This document shows positions 15,215-24,713 of a stretch of 64,000 bases of DNA, piece by piece; position 1 is the first letter of the stretch, and each line of letters starts with the position of its first letter. The DNA is taken from NCBI GenBank assembly GCA_902489965.1, contig CABUCA010000001.1:1-64000 (forward strand). Reading direction: 5' to 3'. Both the position numbers and the translations under genes were made by a program. Below the pieces are notes generated by a model that made no database searches, was not told where the DNA came from, and saw nothing but the letters and a program-made list of their open reading frames with translations. This stretch comes from an uncultured Collinsella sp. GTDB lineage: Bacteria > Actinomycetota > Coriobacteriia > Coriobacteriales > Coriobacteriaceae.

Positions 15215-16345
15215 CTAGCAGTCGATGACGTGCAGGTCGTGCGGGGTCTTGGTGAAGGGCTCGTAGCCGTTCTCGGTGACCACGCCGTAGTCCTCAAGGC
15301 GCACGCCGCCCACGCCGGGCAGGTAGACGCCGGGCTCCATGGTGACAACCGAGCCGATCTCGATGGTGTTCTTGCTGCGGTTGAAGTTGGGCAGCTCGTG
15401 AATGTCGATACCAACGCCGTGGCCCAAGCCATGGTTATAGTAATCGCCATAGCCGGCATCGCCGATGATCTTCTTGGAGAGTTTGAAGATGTCGTTACCC
15501 TCGACGCCCGGATGGATGGCGGCGACGCACTCCTCGTGCGTGCGGCGCACGAGTGCATACAGGTCGAATTGCTCCTGCGTGGGCTCGCCCATCACAACAG
15601 TGCGTGTCATGTCGGAGCGGTAATCGCAGTAGCCCGCGCCGTAGTCCATGAGGACAAAGTCGCCCTTCTCGATCACGCGGTCGCTCGGCACGGCATGCGG
15701 GTTGGCGGTGTTGGGACCGCTCGCCACGATGGAGCCGAAAGCAAGGCTGTCAGCGCCGTTGGCGAACATAAAGTTCTCGAGCTCGTTGCGAACCTGCTTC
15801 TCGGTCATACCAGGCTTAATAAAGCCGAGCATGTGCTGGAAGGCGGCGTCGGTGATCGACTGTGCATGGCGCATGAGCTCGATCTCCTCGGCATCCTTGA
15901 TGGCGCGCATCTTGCGGATGTCGTCGTGCATCAACGGCAGCATACAGGCGACAGAGCGGTCCTCCAGGCCGCGCTGAATGCCCTGGTAGAAGTTGATCTG
16001 CATATCGTCCTCGACAGCGCAGACGCGGCACTTGTTGGCTGCAATCTTGCCAGCGACCCAGCCGGGGATGGTGCCCTCGTCCATGTCGAAGACCCAGGGG
16101 CTGCCGGCGGGCGTGTTCTCCTCAAAGCTGTTGAGGTAGCGCGAGTCGGTGTGGAACAGGCACTGGTCGGCCGTAATAAACGCAGCGTGCGGGAACTCGA
16201 AGGTGTAGTCGAAGACGCCCTTAACGCCCGTAAGCCAACGAAGGTTGGCCTCGTCGCGCACCACGATGGCGTCGTAGCCACGCTCGACCATAAGGGCACG
16301 GACACGCTCGATACGACCGGCAGGACCGGCAGCAAACTCAGACAT
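15215..16345 (-). CDS. Xaa-Pro peptidase, M24 family
   Basis: A cytoplasmic metallopeptidase expected to cleave X-Pro bonds. The N-terminal creatinase-like domain is followed by the pita-bread catalytic domain with the metal ligands in LMDYGAGYCDYRSDMTRT (two Asp), GLGHGVGIDIHE (His) and VTMEPGVYL and GGVRLEDYGVVT (two Glu). The 376 residues fit PepQ/YqhT-type enzymes. The ATG follows AAAGGA. In many Gram-positive bacteria this gene precedes efp, as here. Aminopeptidase versus dipeptidase activity cannot be decided. Confidence 0.9.
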   Translation of the reverse strand: MSEFAAGPAGRIERVRALMVERGYDAIVVRDEANLRWLTGVKGVFDYTFEFPHAAFITADQCLFHTDSRYLNSFEENTPAGSPWVFDMDEGTIPGWVAGKIAANKCRVCAVEDDMQINFYQGIQRGLEDRSVACMLPLMHDDIRKMRAIKDAEEIELMRHAQSITDAAFQHMLGFIKPGMTEKQVRNELENFMFANGADSLAFGSIVASGPNTANPHAVPSDRVIEKGDFVLMDYGAGYCDYRSDMTRTVVMGEPTQEQFDLYALVRRTHEECVAAIHPGVEGNDIFKLSKKIIGDAGYGDYYNHGLGHGVGIDIHELPNFNRSKNTIEIGSVVTMEPGVYLPGVGGVRLEDYGVVTENGYEPFTKTPHDLHVIDC

Positions 16346-16477
16346 GCAGATTCCTTTCTTGTTGTCTCTATATAGACGGGACGGGTCTCAACCGAACGAC
16401 GGAATCGCATGCGATCCGCAACCGATTGGAAACCCGCCCCTCAACATGATACGAAAGAGGATGGAAGTCAATAAATC

Positions 16478-17587
16478 TTAGAGAAGTTCTTTACGAGAAG
16501 CCAAGTAGGCGTGAGCATGGCGCTTAAGAACCTCGTCCTCAACGTTCGTTAGGCGAATGGCGCCGAGTGCCGCGGGCAGCGGCAACATGCTGCGGTTCGA
16601 GCGTGCAAACTGCTGCTTGCGGAACTCCTCGATATATGCGGCAGACTCCAGATCGAAGGCAAGTTCCTCGATACCAAAGTCCTCCAAGCAGTCATCGACC
16701 TCAAAGACGTAATCGATATCGAAATCGCAGGCATCATGTGCAAGGCGTGCCTCAAAGCGAATGCCCTCGGACAACAGCTGGTAGGCAGGGGCCTGCGAAG
16801 CGGCATCGCCCAAGCAGGCGCGCAGGGTACGCTCCCCCGTCTTGCCAAAATCGAGCGCATGGCGAGCGCTCGGGTTCGTGGCCATCAGTACGTCCTTGCG
16901 GGCAGTCTGAGACCATTGAACGGCATTGACGAGCGCGACCTCCTCGCCCGCGAGAATCTCGGGGACGGTCTCAGTAAACTGATTCCAACGGGACTTACTG
17001 CTCGAAAGCATGGTGCCAACAAGTACCACATAGCCGAGCTTGAGGTCCTCGGGGTCCGCCTCGCGAACAAGGTCGAGGTCACACACGACCAAGCCCGGTT
17101 CGGGACGGAACGCGATAGCGGGAAGCGCATTCGACGACGAGGCAATGAGCGGCTTCATGGTCGTCGCGACCGTGAGCATGGCGTCGAAGGTCGTCGGCAG
17201 CAGCGCGCACTCGGTTCGGCCACACCACTGGTTGGCGCACCAGCTAACAACCGAGCAGGTTGCGGCATCGCCAACGGCGACAACCAGATCGTCGCAGGTA
17301 ATGCCGTTGGCAGACAAGGCGCCAAAGATAGCATCGGCGTCGGCCAGCGTGGCACCAGCAGGCGAAACCTCGAGGACGAGCAGCGACACGGCAAAACCGG
17401 CGTCGACCAGCGCATGCTCGACGACCTCACCAAAACGCTCGGATGTGGCGTCGTTCCAAACCACCATCGCGCGCTTAGGCTTGCCCACAGCCGAGGCAAA
17501 CATACGCGACAGCTCATCGAACGCGCCCAATCCGACACGGACATCGACGCTGCGGTTTTGGAAATTGATCAGTTGGCGGCGAATCAT
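16478..17587 (-). CDS. AroB-like protein lacking catalytic motifs (probable pseudoenzyme)
   Basis: The position after aroK and the overall pattern point to the 3-dehydroquinate synthase fold: strand-rich N-terminus, DDLVVAVGDAATCSVVSWC where AroB has GGGVxGDxxGF, and PTT at 131-133. The regions that bind metal and substrate are not conserved. GHTxGHAIE is replaced by GKTGERTLR (248-256), HGEAVxIGM by LSEGIRFEA (272-280), and the AEVIK glutamate region by LKLGYVVLV. I therefore doubt synthase activity. The start ATG overlaps the aroK stop codon (ATGA). The open frame is intact at 369 residues, so it is not an obvious broken gene; a regulatory or structural partner of AroK is one possibility. 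Confidence 0.6.
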   Translation of the reverse strand: MIRRQLINFQNRSVDVRVGLGAFDELSRMFASAVGKPKRAMVVWNDATSERFGEVVEHALVDAGFAVSLLVLEVSPAGATLADADAIFGALSANGITCDDLVVAVGDAATCSVVSWCANQWCGRTECALLPTTFDAMLTVATTMKPLIASSSNALPAIAFRPEPGLVVCDLDLVREADPEDLKLGYVVLVGTMLSSSKSRWNQFTETVPEILAGEEVALVNAVQWSQTARKDVLMATNPSARHALDFGKTGERTLRACLGDAASQAPAYQLLSEGIRFEARLAHDACDFDIDYVFEVDDCLEDFGIEELAFDLESAAYIEEFRKQQFARSNRSMLPLPAALGAIRLTNVEDEVLKRHAHAYLASRKELL

Positions 17588-18117
17588 AGCAGTCCACGCT
17601 CCAAAAGCATCTCGGCACAAAGGTAGGAAACGTCCTCGAAGGACTTGTTGCGAATATCAAGGGTAATATCGGCGGCCTGGCGATACAGCGGACGGCGATG
17701 CTCAAACAAGCGCGCGGCATGCTCGGGCGAGCGGAAATCGGGGCGCGTGTCGGACCGACGAATCTGGCGAATCGAATCCTCAAAGTCGCCCTCGAGGTAC
17801 ACGCACGTACCCATTTCGTGCATCAGCTCAATATTCACCGGCGTCTCGACGATACCGCCACCGCACGAAACCAACAGACTGCGCTCGCTTTGGAGCGAAC
17901 GGAGCGCCGAGGTCTCGAGCTCGCGAAAACGATCCTCACCCTCGGTCTCAAAAATCTCGGTTACCGACTTGCCGCAACGGCGGACGACTAGGCGGTCGGT
18001 ATCGATAAAACGCCGCTTGAACATAGTGCCGACGTTGCGCGCGAGCGTCGATTTGCCCGCGCCCAAAAAGCCGATAAAGAAGATATGGTCGCAGCCGTGT
18101 TTGGTGTGCTGGGACAT
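17584..18117 (-). CDS. aroK: shikimate kinase
   Basis: It phosphorylates shikimate at the 3-hydroxyl in aromatic amino acid synthesis. Walker A is GFLGAGKST (16-24), substrate binding residues appear in FIDTD and EDRFRELE, and the GGG loop is SCGGGIV. The 177 residues are typical. It lies after a YqeG-type phosphatase gene and is translationally coupled to the AroB-like gene. All expected catalytic motifs are present, in contrast to its neighbour. Confidence 0.93.
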   Translation of the reverse strand: MSQHTKHGCDHIFFIGFLGAGKSTLARNVGTMFKRRFIDTDRLVVRRCGKSVTEIFETEGEDRFRELETSALRSLQSERSLLVSCGGGIVETPVNIELMHEMGTCVYLEGDFEDSIRQIRRSDTRPDFRSPEHAARLFEHRRPLYRQAADITLDIRNKSFEDVSYLCAEMLLERGLL

Positions 18118-18125
18118 GACGAGAC

Positions 18126-18623
18126 CTATTCCTCGCAGGGAAGGTCGCGCAGGGCCCGGCGCTCAAAGATACGGAAGATCTGCGTATACCACAGGTCCTG
18201 CGTGGCCTGCGGCTTTACCAGGATGGTATCGACGCCGGCGAAGTTGCCGCTCCACACGTCCGTGTAGAGCTGATCACCGATCAGCACCGCCTCGTCGGCC
18301 GTGGCGCCGAGGCGCTTAAGACCCGCCTTGAGGGCAAACGGCGCCGGCTTCATGGCATGGCTGATGGCCTCGAGTCCCAGCTCGCGTGCTGATGCCATGA
18401 CCTGGTCGCGATGCCAGTTGTTGGACACCATGCACAGCTTAAAGCCTTTGGCGCGGGCGGTATCGAGCCAAGCGGAAACCGCAGCGGGAACCTGCTCGGT
18501 GTCGCGCGGCACCAGGGTGTTATCGCGATCGAGCAGAATGGCGCGTTTGCCGTCGGCCCAAAGGGTATCAAGGTCGATGCGATCGACCGAGGCAACGTAA
18601 CGTTTGGGGCTAAAAATCCTCAT
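18126..18623 (-). CDS. YqeG-family HAD-superfamily phosphatase
   Basis: A 165-residue HAD phosphatase with motif I LLDRDNTLVPRD, motif II MVSNN and motif IV IGDQLYTDVWSGNFAG. Substrates of the YqeG group are not firmly assigned. The start ATG (MRIFSPKRY) has GGAA 5 bases upstream and begins right after the mltG stop codon; a much longer upstream frame is out of character and overlaps mltG. It lies directly before aroK. Confidence 0.88.
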   Translation of the reverse strand: MRIFSPKRYVASVDRIDLDTLWADGKRAILLDRDNTLVPRDTEQVPAAVSAWLDTARAKGFKLCMVSNNWHRDQVMASARELGLEAISHAMKPAPFALKAGLKRLGATADEAVLIGDQLYTDVWSGNFAGVDTILVKPQATQDLWYTQIFRIFERRALRDLPCEE

Positions 18624-18624
18624 G

Positions 18625-20058
18625 CTAATTCCAAGACTGTTGATGCTCTTCGTAGGTTTGCGAGAAGTACTCCTCGTCCTGCGTAATGTAGAAATACAGG
18701 TCATCGGAGTCGGTCGGCTCAAGCGTGGCCTTGAGTGCCTCGAGCGACGGAGAGCAGATGGGCGTGGGTGGCAGACCCTCATGCTTATAGGTGTTATACG
18801 GACTATCGCTCTGCAGGTCGTCGGCGGTAACCTCGCCACCGGTGACATACATCATGGTCGCATCGCTGTTGAGATAGCGCAGACCATCGAGCTTGCCGGC
18901 AAGACGGTTGTAGAAGACCGAGGCCACGTGCGCGCGCTGGTCGGCGTTGAGGCCCTCGCGCTCAACGATAGAGGCCAAGTTGACGATGTCGTAGTCGGAC
19001 ATCTCCACACCGTAGCGTTCCTTGATCTTGGCTTCGCAGCTCGCAAAGTCAAGCGACTTGTACTCGGTCTTAAACTGATCGAGCATAGCGCGAACCACGT
19101 CATCGGCCGTCGGCGAATCACCCAACGAATAAGTCTTGGGGAACAAGAAGCCCTCGAGCGAGTCGTTGGCGGCGCCCTTAAGGAAGCTATAGTCGTCCAC
19201 GTAGTTGGAGGCCTTTGCCTGGTTGAGGAAGTCTTCCTTAGAGATGCTGTCGTAGGCCTGAGCCACACGGTCGGCGACTTGATCGACCGTCAGGCCCTCA
19301 GGGATAGTCAGCGCATTAGAGCCCGCGTTGGGGCCTTCCATGAGCTGCTGAACAACCTTGGTCGCATCCATGAGTGTGGTGAACGAATAAGTACCAGGCT
19401 TGAGCGACATATCGGCGTTGAGCTTTTTCACCGCCGCATAGTAATCCTTGGGATTTTCGACGATATGGTTCTCGGAGAGAATCGAGGCGATCGTATCGCC
19501 CGAAGCACCGTCGGGAATGGTCACCGTAACCTGCTGACCAGCCGTGACCTTCGTATCCTCACCGGCAAAGAAGCCCTTGACGGCCGGCACGACAAAGAAA
19601 GCAATTGCAGCAAGCGCGAGCACCGCCACCACAACGCCGATAATCATGGGAACCGGAGAACTCTTCTTTTGAGCACCGCGACGAGCATGCGTGTTGTAGC
19701 TCGAGCGGGTCGCCGGAGCAACGCCATGCGAACCGCGAGCGTGATGCGAAGGCGGTTGGGGGGCCTGCGTTCGCTGGGTAGGGGCCTGCTGCTTAAAGCG
19801 GGTACCGCCTGCAGGCTGGGCCGTACGAGCAGTGGGCTGCTGAGCCGCGTGAGAAGCCAAATGCTGAACCGAACGAGCAGAAGGCTGCTGACCCGTCCGT
19901 TGAACAGGTTGGGCCGAACGAGAGAAGGACTGCACCGGGCGCGCGGCAGCCTGAGCTGCGCGCTGCGTCGGCTGTGCCGGACGCTGGCCAGGCTGGGCAG
20001 GGCGCGACGCCGGCTGACGTGTACGATTCGGCTGGCGCGGATCGGAAGCACTAGGCAT
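18625..20058 (-). CDS. mltG: endolytic murein transglycosylase MltG
   Basis: It cleaves nascent glycan strands at the membrane, thought to set their length. The N-terminal 150 residues are cytoplasmic, disordered and rich in Pro, Gln, Ala and Arg. A single membrane span follows (MIIGVVVAVLALAAIAFFVV), then a LysM-like region and the YceG/MltG catalytic domain with LASIVEREGLNADQRAHVASVFYNRL (catalytic Glu in VERE) and the ending PTPICSPS. The start ATG follows GAGGAGG by 6 bases and overlaps the end of ruvX by 8 bases. The low-complexity head is longer than in model bacteria. Confidence 0.9.
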   Translation of the reverse strand: MPSASDPRQPNRTRQPASRPAQPGQRPAQPTQRAAQAAARPVQSFSRSAQPVQRTGQQPSARSVQHLASHAAQQPTARTAQPAGGTRFKQQAPTQRTQAPQPPSHHARGSHGVAPATRSSYNTHARRGAQKKSSPVPMIIGVVVAVLALAAIAFFVVPAVKGFFAGEDTKVTAGQQVTVTIPDGASGDTIASILSENHIVENPKDYYAAVKKLNADMSLKPGTYSFTTLMDATKVVQQLMEGPNAGSNALTIPEGLTVDQVADRVAQAYDSISKEDFLNQAKASNYVDDYSFLKGAANDSLEGFLFPKTYSLGDSPTADDVVRAMLDQFKTEYKSLDFASCEAKIKERYGVEMSDYDIVNLASIVEREGLNADQRAHVASVFYNRLAGKLDGLRYLNSDATMMYVTGGEVTADDLQSDSPYNTYKHEGLPPTPICSPSLEALKATLEPTDSDDLYFYITQDEEYFSQTYEEHQQSWN

Positions 20059-20479
20059 GCGAAACCTCCTCGTTTTTACGATCGAGCCACGTCTGCAAAA
20101 AAAGGCTGGCGGCAATCATGTCGATCTTGCCCCTCATCTGCTTTTCATTGAGGCCCTGCTCGCGCAGGATACGCTTGGCCTCTTGCGAGGACAGACGCTC
20201 GTCCTCAAACTCCAGCGGAAGATCGAGCTCGTCGGCAATCTTTTGCGCCACGGCGGCAACGCGCTCGGCTTGGGGGCCGGGCTCACCGGCCATGGTCAGG
20301 GGACGTCCGCTTACCAGGATGTCGGGCTCGTAGTCCTCGACCAGGTAGCGGAACGTCTTGGCCATACCGGTGACCTCGGCAGCCGGAAGCACCTTGACAG
20401 GCATCGCCATCTTGCCATCACGGCTCGAGACGGCGATGCCAATCCTGGTCTCCCCTATGTCCAGCGCGAGCGCAACCAC
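20051..20479 (-). CDS. ruvX: RuvX/YqgF family Holliday junction resolvase-like protein
   Basis: A 142-residue RNase H-fold protein with ALDIGETRIGIAVS at the N-terminus, the SGRPLTMAGEPGPQAERV block, and FEDERLSSQEAKR with the conserved acidic residues. Proposed roles are Holliday junction resolution and processing of pre-16S rRNA 5' ends. The start is a GTG with a weak ribosome site, 17 bases after alaS. The alaS-ruvX-mltG order is conserved in many Gram-positive bacteria. Confidence 0.9.
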   Translation of the reverse strand: MVALALDIGETRIGIAVSSRDGKMAMPVKVLPAAEVTGMAKTFRYLVEDYEPDILVSGRPLTMAGEPGPQAERVAAVAQKIADELDLPLEFEDERLSSQEAKRILREQGLNEKQMRGKIDMIAASLFLQTWLDRKNEEVSHA

Positions 20480-20496
20480 AGCGACTTCTTAGATTC

Positions 20497-23154
20497 TTAG
20501 GCGCCGAGCGCGGTCTTAGCGGCCGCGAGGGCATCGGCGATGCCGGCAGCATTCTTGCCACCGGCCTGGGCCATGTTGGGACGACCGCCACCGCGACCGT
20601 CGACCAGACCCGCGATCTGCTTGATCACGTTACCGGCGTGGAAACCGGCCTTGACGGCGTCATCGGAGCCGGCAGCGAGCAGGGCCGGAGTGCCCTTCTC
20701 AGTCACGCTGGCGACGACACAAGCGACAGGGCCGGCGACCTTCTGATGCACGGTATCCCATACGTTGCGCAGGTCGGCAGCCTCAAGGCCCTGGAGCTCA
20801 GCGACAACGAGCTTATAGCCGTCGAGCTCGACGGCGCCCTCGATGGCGCTGGAGATGGCGTCGGAGGAGCCACCGGTCAGAGCCTTCTTGAGCTTATTGG
20901 ACGTCTCGCGCAGCTCGGCCTGCAGGTTCTCCACGCGGGCGGGAACCTCGTCGACGCGGCACTTGAGCGCAGCGGCGGCGGCGTCAACGAGCGCCAGGCG
21001 GTCGGCCATGTAGTCGAGGGCACCCTTAGAGGTCACGGCCTCGATACGGCGGACATTGGAGCCCGTGGAGGACTCGGAAATGATCTTGAACAGGCCAATC
21101 TCGGCGGTATTGGCGGCATGAGTGCCACCACAGAGCTCGCGGGAGAACGGCTGGTCCTCGGCGCCCACGGAGACGACGCGGACAACATCGCCGTACTTCT
21201 CTCCAAACAGAGCGACAGCGCCGGCAGCCTTAGCCTCGTCGATGCCCATGACACGGGTCACAACCGGCTTGGAAGCGAAGATCTGCTGGTTGACCAGGTC
21301 CTCGACAGCCTTGAGCTGCTCGGAGGACAGGGCCTCGAAGTGCGTGAAGTCAAAGCGCAGGTGCTCGGGCGTCACCAGCGAACCGGCCTGGGAGACATGC
21401 TCGCCCAGGACCTGCTTAAGGGCGGCGTCGAGCAGGTGGGTGGCGGTGTGGTTGCGGCGCAGGAAACCACGGCGCTCGGCGTCGAGCGCGGCGGTCACGG
21501 TAGCACCGACGGTCAGCGTGCCCTCGGCAACGTGGGCGACGTGAGCATACAGGCCGTTGTGGTTCTTGGTATCGGAAACGGTCAGCGAAACGCCCTCGGC
21601 GGAAAGCTCGCCGGCGTCACCCTGCTGGCCGCCCATCTCGGCGTAGAACGGGGTGCGGTCGAGCACGACCTCGACGTTCTCGCCGGCGGCAGCGGACTCG
21701 ACGGACTCGCCGTTGCGAACGATGGCGACAACCTTGGCACCCTCGATCGCATCGTTGTCATAGCCGTCGAATTCGGTCGCGGCGACCTTGTCGGAAAGCT
21801 CGACCCACACGTCGTTGAAGCTGCCCCAGGCATCGCCCTTGACGTTGGCACGAGCGCGGGCCTTCTGGTCCTCCATGCAGGCGGTGAAGCCGTCCATGTC
21901 GACGTCGTGGCCAGCAGCGCCGGCGATCTCGACAGTCAGGTCAATGGGGAAACCAAAGGTGTCGTGCAGCTTAAAGGCAACGTCGCCCGGAAGGACGGCG
22001 CCGTCGGCGAGCGCGGCCAGGGCCTCGTCCAGGTAAACACGGCCGTTGTCGAGCGTCGTGGAGAAGCGCTCCTCCTCGGAGGCGACAATACCCTTAACGA
22101 GCGCGACGTTCTTGAGCAGCTCGGGATAGGCCTCGCCCATCTGAGCGTTAACCTCGTCGATGAACTTGGTCAGGAAGGCGCCCTCGATGCCCAGCAGGCG
22201 GCCGTGGAACACGGCGCGGCGGAGCAGGCGGCGCAGGACGTACTCGCGGCCCTCGTTACCGGGCAGGATGCCGTCCGAGATCATAAAGTCGACGGCACGG
22301 GAGTGGTCGGCGATGATGCGCAGGGAGCGGCTGGCGCCGGAGTAATCGTCGGCGTCATAGGTCTTGCCGCTGATCTCCTCACCGAGCTTGATGAGGTGCT
22401 GCATCAGATCGCCGTCGTAGTTAGCGGTCTTGTGCTGCATGATGGCGGCCATGCGCTCAAGGCCCATGCCCGTATCGAGGTTACGGTGCGGCAGCTCCGG
22501 CATGGAGCCGTCCTCCTGGCGGTCGTACTGGGTAAAGACGAGGTTCCAGAACTCCAGGAAGCGGTCGCAGTCGCAGCCAGGCTTGCAGTCGGGGCTGCCG
22601 CAGCCGACCTCCTCGCCCATGTCAAAGTAAATCTCGGAGCACGGACCGCAGGGGCCAGTGGGGCCAGCGGCCCAGAAGTTGTCGTCCTCGCCCAGGCGGG
22701 AGATGTGGTCCTCAGCAACACCCAAAGAACGCCACACGTCGTGGGTCTCGTCGTCCTCGGTAAAGACGGTAAAGTATAGGCGGTCGAGCGGCAGCTTGAA
22801 CTCCTTGGTGATGAGCTCAAAGGCCCAGGCGCAGGCCTGCTGCTTGGAGACGCCGCCAAAGGAGAAGTCGCCGAGCATCTCGAAGAAGGACAGGTGACGG
22901 CCATCCTCGCCGATGCAATCGATGTCGTTGGTGCGGACGCACTTCTGGCAGGAGATAGCGCCGATCTCCTTCATGGTCTTCTTGCCCTGGTAGTACTCCT
23001 TAAACTGGTTCATGCCAGCGTTGGCAAGCAACAGCGAAGGATCGTCGGGGACGAGGGACGAAGAAGGATAGAGCTTAAGACCGCGCTCCTCAAAGAAGTT
23101 GAGGAACTTGGAGCGGATCTCGGCCGTAGTCATTGACGGGTAGTCAGCACACAT
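20497..23154 (-). CDS. alaS: alanyl-tRNA synthetase
   Basis: It charges tRNA-Ala. The class II catalytic core carries LFFEERG-type motif 1 (FLNFFEERGLKLYPSSSLVP) and WNLVFTQYDR. The editing domain has HTATHLLDAAL and the CGGTHA zinc/editing site. The C-terminal oligomerisation domain ends GGGRPNMAQAGG. The start ATG (MCADYPSM) follows GAGGAGA by about 8 bases, giving 885 residues; a longer frame would run through a terminator hairpin. No T-box leader is visible upstream, unlike ileS. Confidence 0.95.
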   Translation of the reverse strand: MCADYPSMTTAEIRSKFLNFFEERGLKLYPSSSLVPDDPSLLLANAGMNQFKEYYQGKKTMKEIGAISCQKCVRTNDIDCIGEDGRHLSFFEMLGDFSFGGVSKQQACAWAFELITKEFKLPLDRLYFTVFTEDDETHDVWRSLGVAEDHISRLGEDDNFWAAGPTGPCGPCSEIYFDMGEEVGCGSPDCKPGCDCDRFLEFWNLVFTQYDRQEDGSMPELPHRNLDTGMGLERMAAIMQHKTANYDGDLMQHLIKLGEEISGKTYDADDYSGASRSLRIIADHSRAVDFMISDGILPGNEGREYVLRRLLRRAVFHGRLLGIEGAFLTKFIDEVNAQMGEAYPELLKNVALVKGIVASEEERFSTTLDNGRVYLDEALAALADGAVLPGDVAFKLHDTFGFPIDLTVEIAGAAGHDVDMDGFTACMEDQKARARANVKGDAWGSFNDVWVELSDKVAATEFDGYDNDAIEGAKVVAIVRNGESVESAAAGENVEVVLDRTPFYAEMGGQQGDAGELSAEGVSLTVSDTKNHNGLYAHVAHVAEGTLTVGATVTAALDAERRGFLRRNHTATHLLDAALKQVLGEHVSQAGSLVTPEHLRFDFTHFEALSSEQLKAVEDLVNQQIFASKPVVTRVMGIDEAKAAGAVALFGEKYGDVVRVVSVGAEDQPFSRELCGGTHAANTAEIGLFKIISESSTGSNVRRIEAVTSKGALDYMADRLALVDAAAAALKCRVDEVPARVENLQAELRETSNKLKKALTGGSSDAISSAIEGAVELDGYKLVVAELQGLEAADLRNVWDTVHQKVAGPVACVVASVTEKGTPALLAAGSDDAVKAGFHAGNVIKQIAGLVDGRGGGRPNMAQAGGKNAAGIADALAAAKTALGA

Positions 23155-23226
23155 AGAGGGAATCTCCTCGGTTTCACATCGAAACAGTTCAAACGTAACG
23201 ATATTACCATCCCACCGCGCAAGTGC

Positions 23227-23262
23227 AAAAAAGAGGGCCGGCACAATGCCGGCCCTTCAGCG
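23227..23262 (-). terminator. intrinsic terminator upstream of alaS
   Basis: GGGCCGGCA/TGCCGGCCC with a 3-nt loop is followed on the minus strand by TCTTTTTT. It ends the permease-sigma transcript, so alaS has its own promoter in the short stretch before its start. Confidence 0.85.
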
Positions 23263-23306
23263 AAATTGCATGTTAGCGCGTATGAATATTAATCCGAATT
23301 ACCCCG

Positions 23307-24713
23307 CTAGTTGTCATCATCGTCCATGGAGCCGTCGATGCCGGTTTTGGTGTCGTCCGTGTTGGAATCGTCATCCTTGGCAAAGGGGTTCTTGAAGAAG
23401 CCCGTGGAATCGGGTTGCAAACCCGAGAGCTTGATCCAGGGATTATCGAACTCGGGCTTAGGCATCGCCTGGGCCTCGGGCGCAGTCTCGTTACCGATGA
23501 GCTCGGACTCATAGATGAAGGTGTCGTCACCGAGCGCGTCGTAAGCGGCGACCGGGTTGCCATCGGCATCGCGGTACGGCGTGCCCTTAAACACGGCGCC
23601 GTCATAGGCCACAAGCTGACGGCCGGTCTCATTCTCGAAGTAGTACACGAAGATGCCCTTGAGGGCCGCACAAAGCGGGATGGCAATAATCATGCCGATG
23701 GGGCCCATGAGTGCCGAGCCAATAACGAGCGCCGTGAGGCTCATGATGGGATGCACCTGCACCGAGCTCTGCATGACCTTAGGAGAAATCACGTTGTCGG
23801 TGACGTTTTGCGCGACCATCGTCACGATGAGCGTCCATAACGCCAACATGGGGCTGAACATGAAACCGAGCACCGTGGCGATTGCTGCGCTCACCCAAGG
23901 ACCGACGACCGGAACCAAATGCATGATGCCGGTAAAGATAGCCATGAGCGCCGCATACGGATGACCGATGATCATAAAACCGATAAAGGCGAGGAAACCA
24001 CCGCAGATGGACGTCACGACCATACCGCGCATGTAGCCGCCGACAGAGCGAGAAAGGATGGCGACCATAAAGCGGTACGAGGTCTCCTTCTCCTGACCGA
24101 TGATGGTGCAAATCTCGTGATGCATGCGAGGGTAGTCGCAGGCCATCCAGTAGGCAAGCACCAGACCAAGGAAGATCACGAACAACTGCGAAGCCGTATT
24201 GGTGATGAGCGGGAACACACCGCGGCCAAGCTCGGCAGCGATCTGAGACACATACTTCGATGCCACGGCAACCAGCGACGAAAGATTATCGTCCAAATAC
24301 TCCTTGAGCGGCGTGTTGTTGAGCGTCTTGGCATGCGAGATCATCTCGTTGAGATCGCCACCCGCAACACGAAGCTGCTCGGGCAGGCGGCTCAGGACTT
24401 CCATGATCTGACCAAAGAGAATCGGCGACAAGATGCAAACGACACCGACGAGCACGGCAACAACAACAATTAGCGCAATAAGCGAACCGATGCAGCGATT
24501 CACGCCATGGTGCTCGAGCCAGTTGGTGATCGGGGACATCACAAAAGCAATGATGGAGCCAACGGCAAGAAACTCAATAACCGGTGCCAGGATGCCCATA
24601 AGGTTAAAGATGACAGCAGCAATAACAATGCAGCCGACAACAGCCCAAATGCGCAGCGTCAGAACGCGGGTGTCGCGCAGCACGCGATCGGTTTGTTGGG
24701 GGTGCTCACTCAT
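23307..24713 (-). CDS. AI-2E transporter family (PerM/UPF0118) membrane protein
   Basis: A 468-residue inner-membrane protein with the family pattern: two to three N-terminal spans, an amphipathic soluble insertion (about 100-180) and a cluster of C-terminal spans ending before residue 350. The GIMHLVPVVGPWVSA motif and NVISPKVMQ are characteristic. Family members export varied substrates or act in ion homeostasis, so no substrate is assigned. The C-terminal 110 residues are a soluble acidic tail ending MDDDDN. The start overlaps the sigma factor stop codon (ATGA), so its synthesis is coupled to that gene. Confidence 0.85.
   Translation of the reverse strand: MSEHPQQTDRVLRDTRVLTLRIWAVVGCIVIAAVIFNLMGILAPVIEFLAVGSIIAFVMSPITNWLEHHGVNRCIGSLIALIVVVAVLVGVVCILSPILFGQIMEVLSRLPEQLRVAGGDLNEMISHAKTLNNTPLKEYLDDNLSSLVAVASKYVSQIAAELGRGVFPLITNTASQLFVIFLGLVLAYWMACDYPRMHHEICTIIGQEKETSYRFMVAILSRSVGGYMRGMVVTSICGGFLAFIGFMIIGHPYAALMAIFTGIMHLVPVVGPWVSAAIATVLGFMFSPMLALWTLIVTMVAQNVTDNVISPKVMQSSVQVHPIMSLTALVIGSALMGPIGMIIAIPLCAALKGIFVYYFENETGRQLVAYDGAVFKGTPYRDADGNPVAAYDALGDDTFIYESELIGNETAPEAQAMPKPEFDNPWIKLSGLQPDSTGFFKNPFAKDDDSNTDDTKTGIDGSMDDDDN

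Noticed and set aside
19580..20058. Possible frameshift at the mltG N-terminus because of repetitive Pro/Gln/Ala/Arg sequence
   Set aside because: The frame is continuous from a strong ribosome site to the catalytic domain; the composition fits a disordered cytoplasmic tail.
20638..22779. 713-codon open frame on the plus strand
   Set aside because: Fully antisense to alaS, with Val/Gly/Leu-rich composition typical of a mirror frame.
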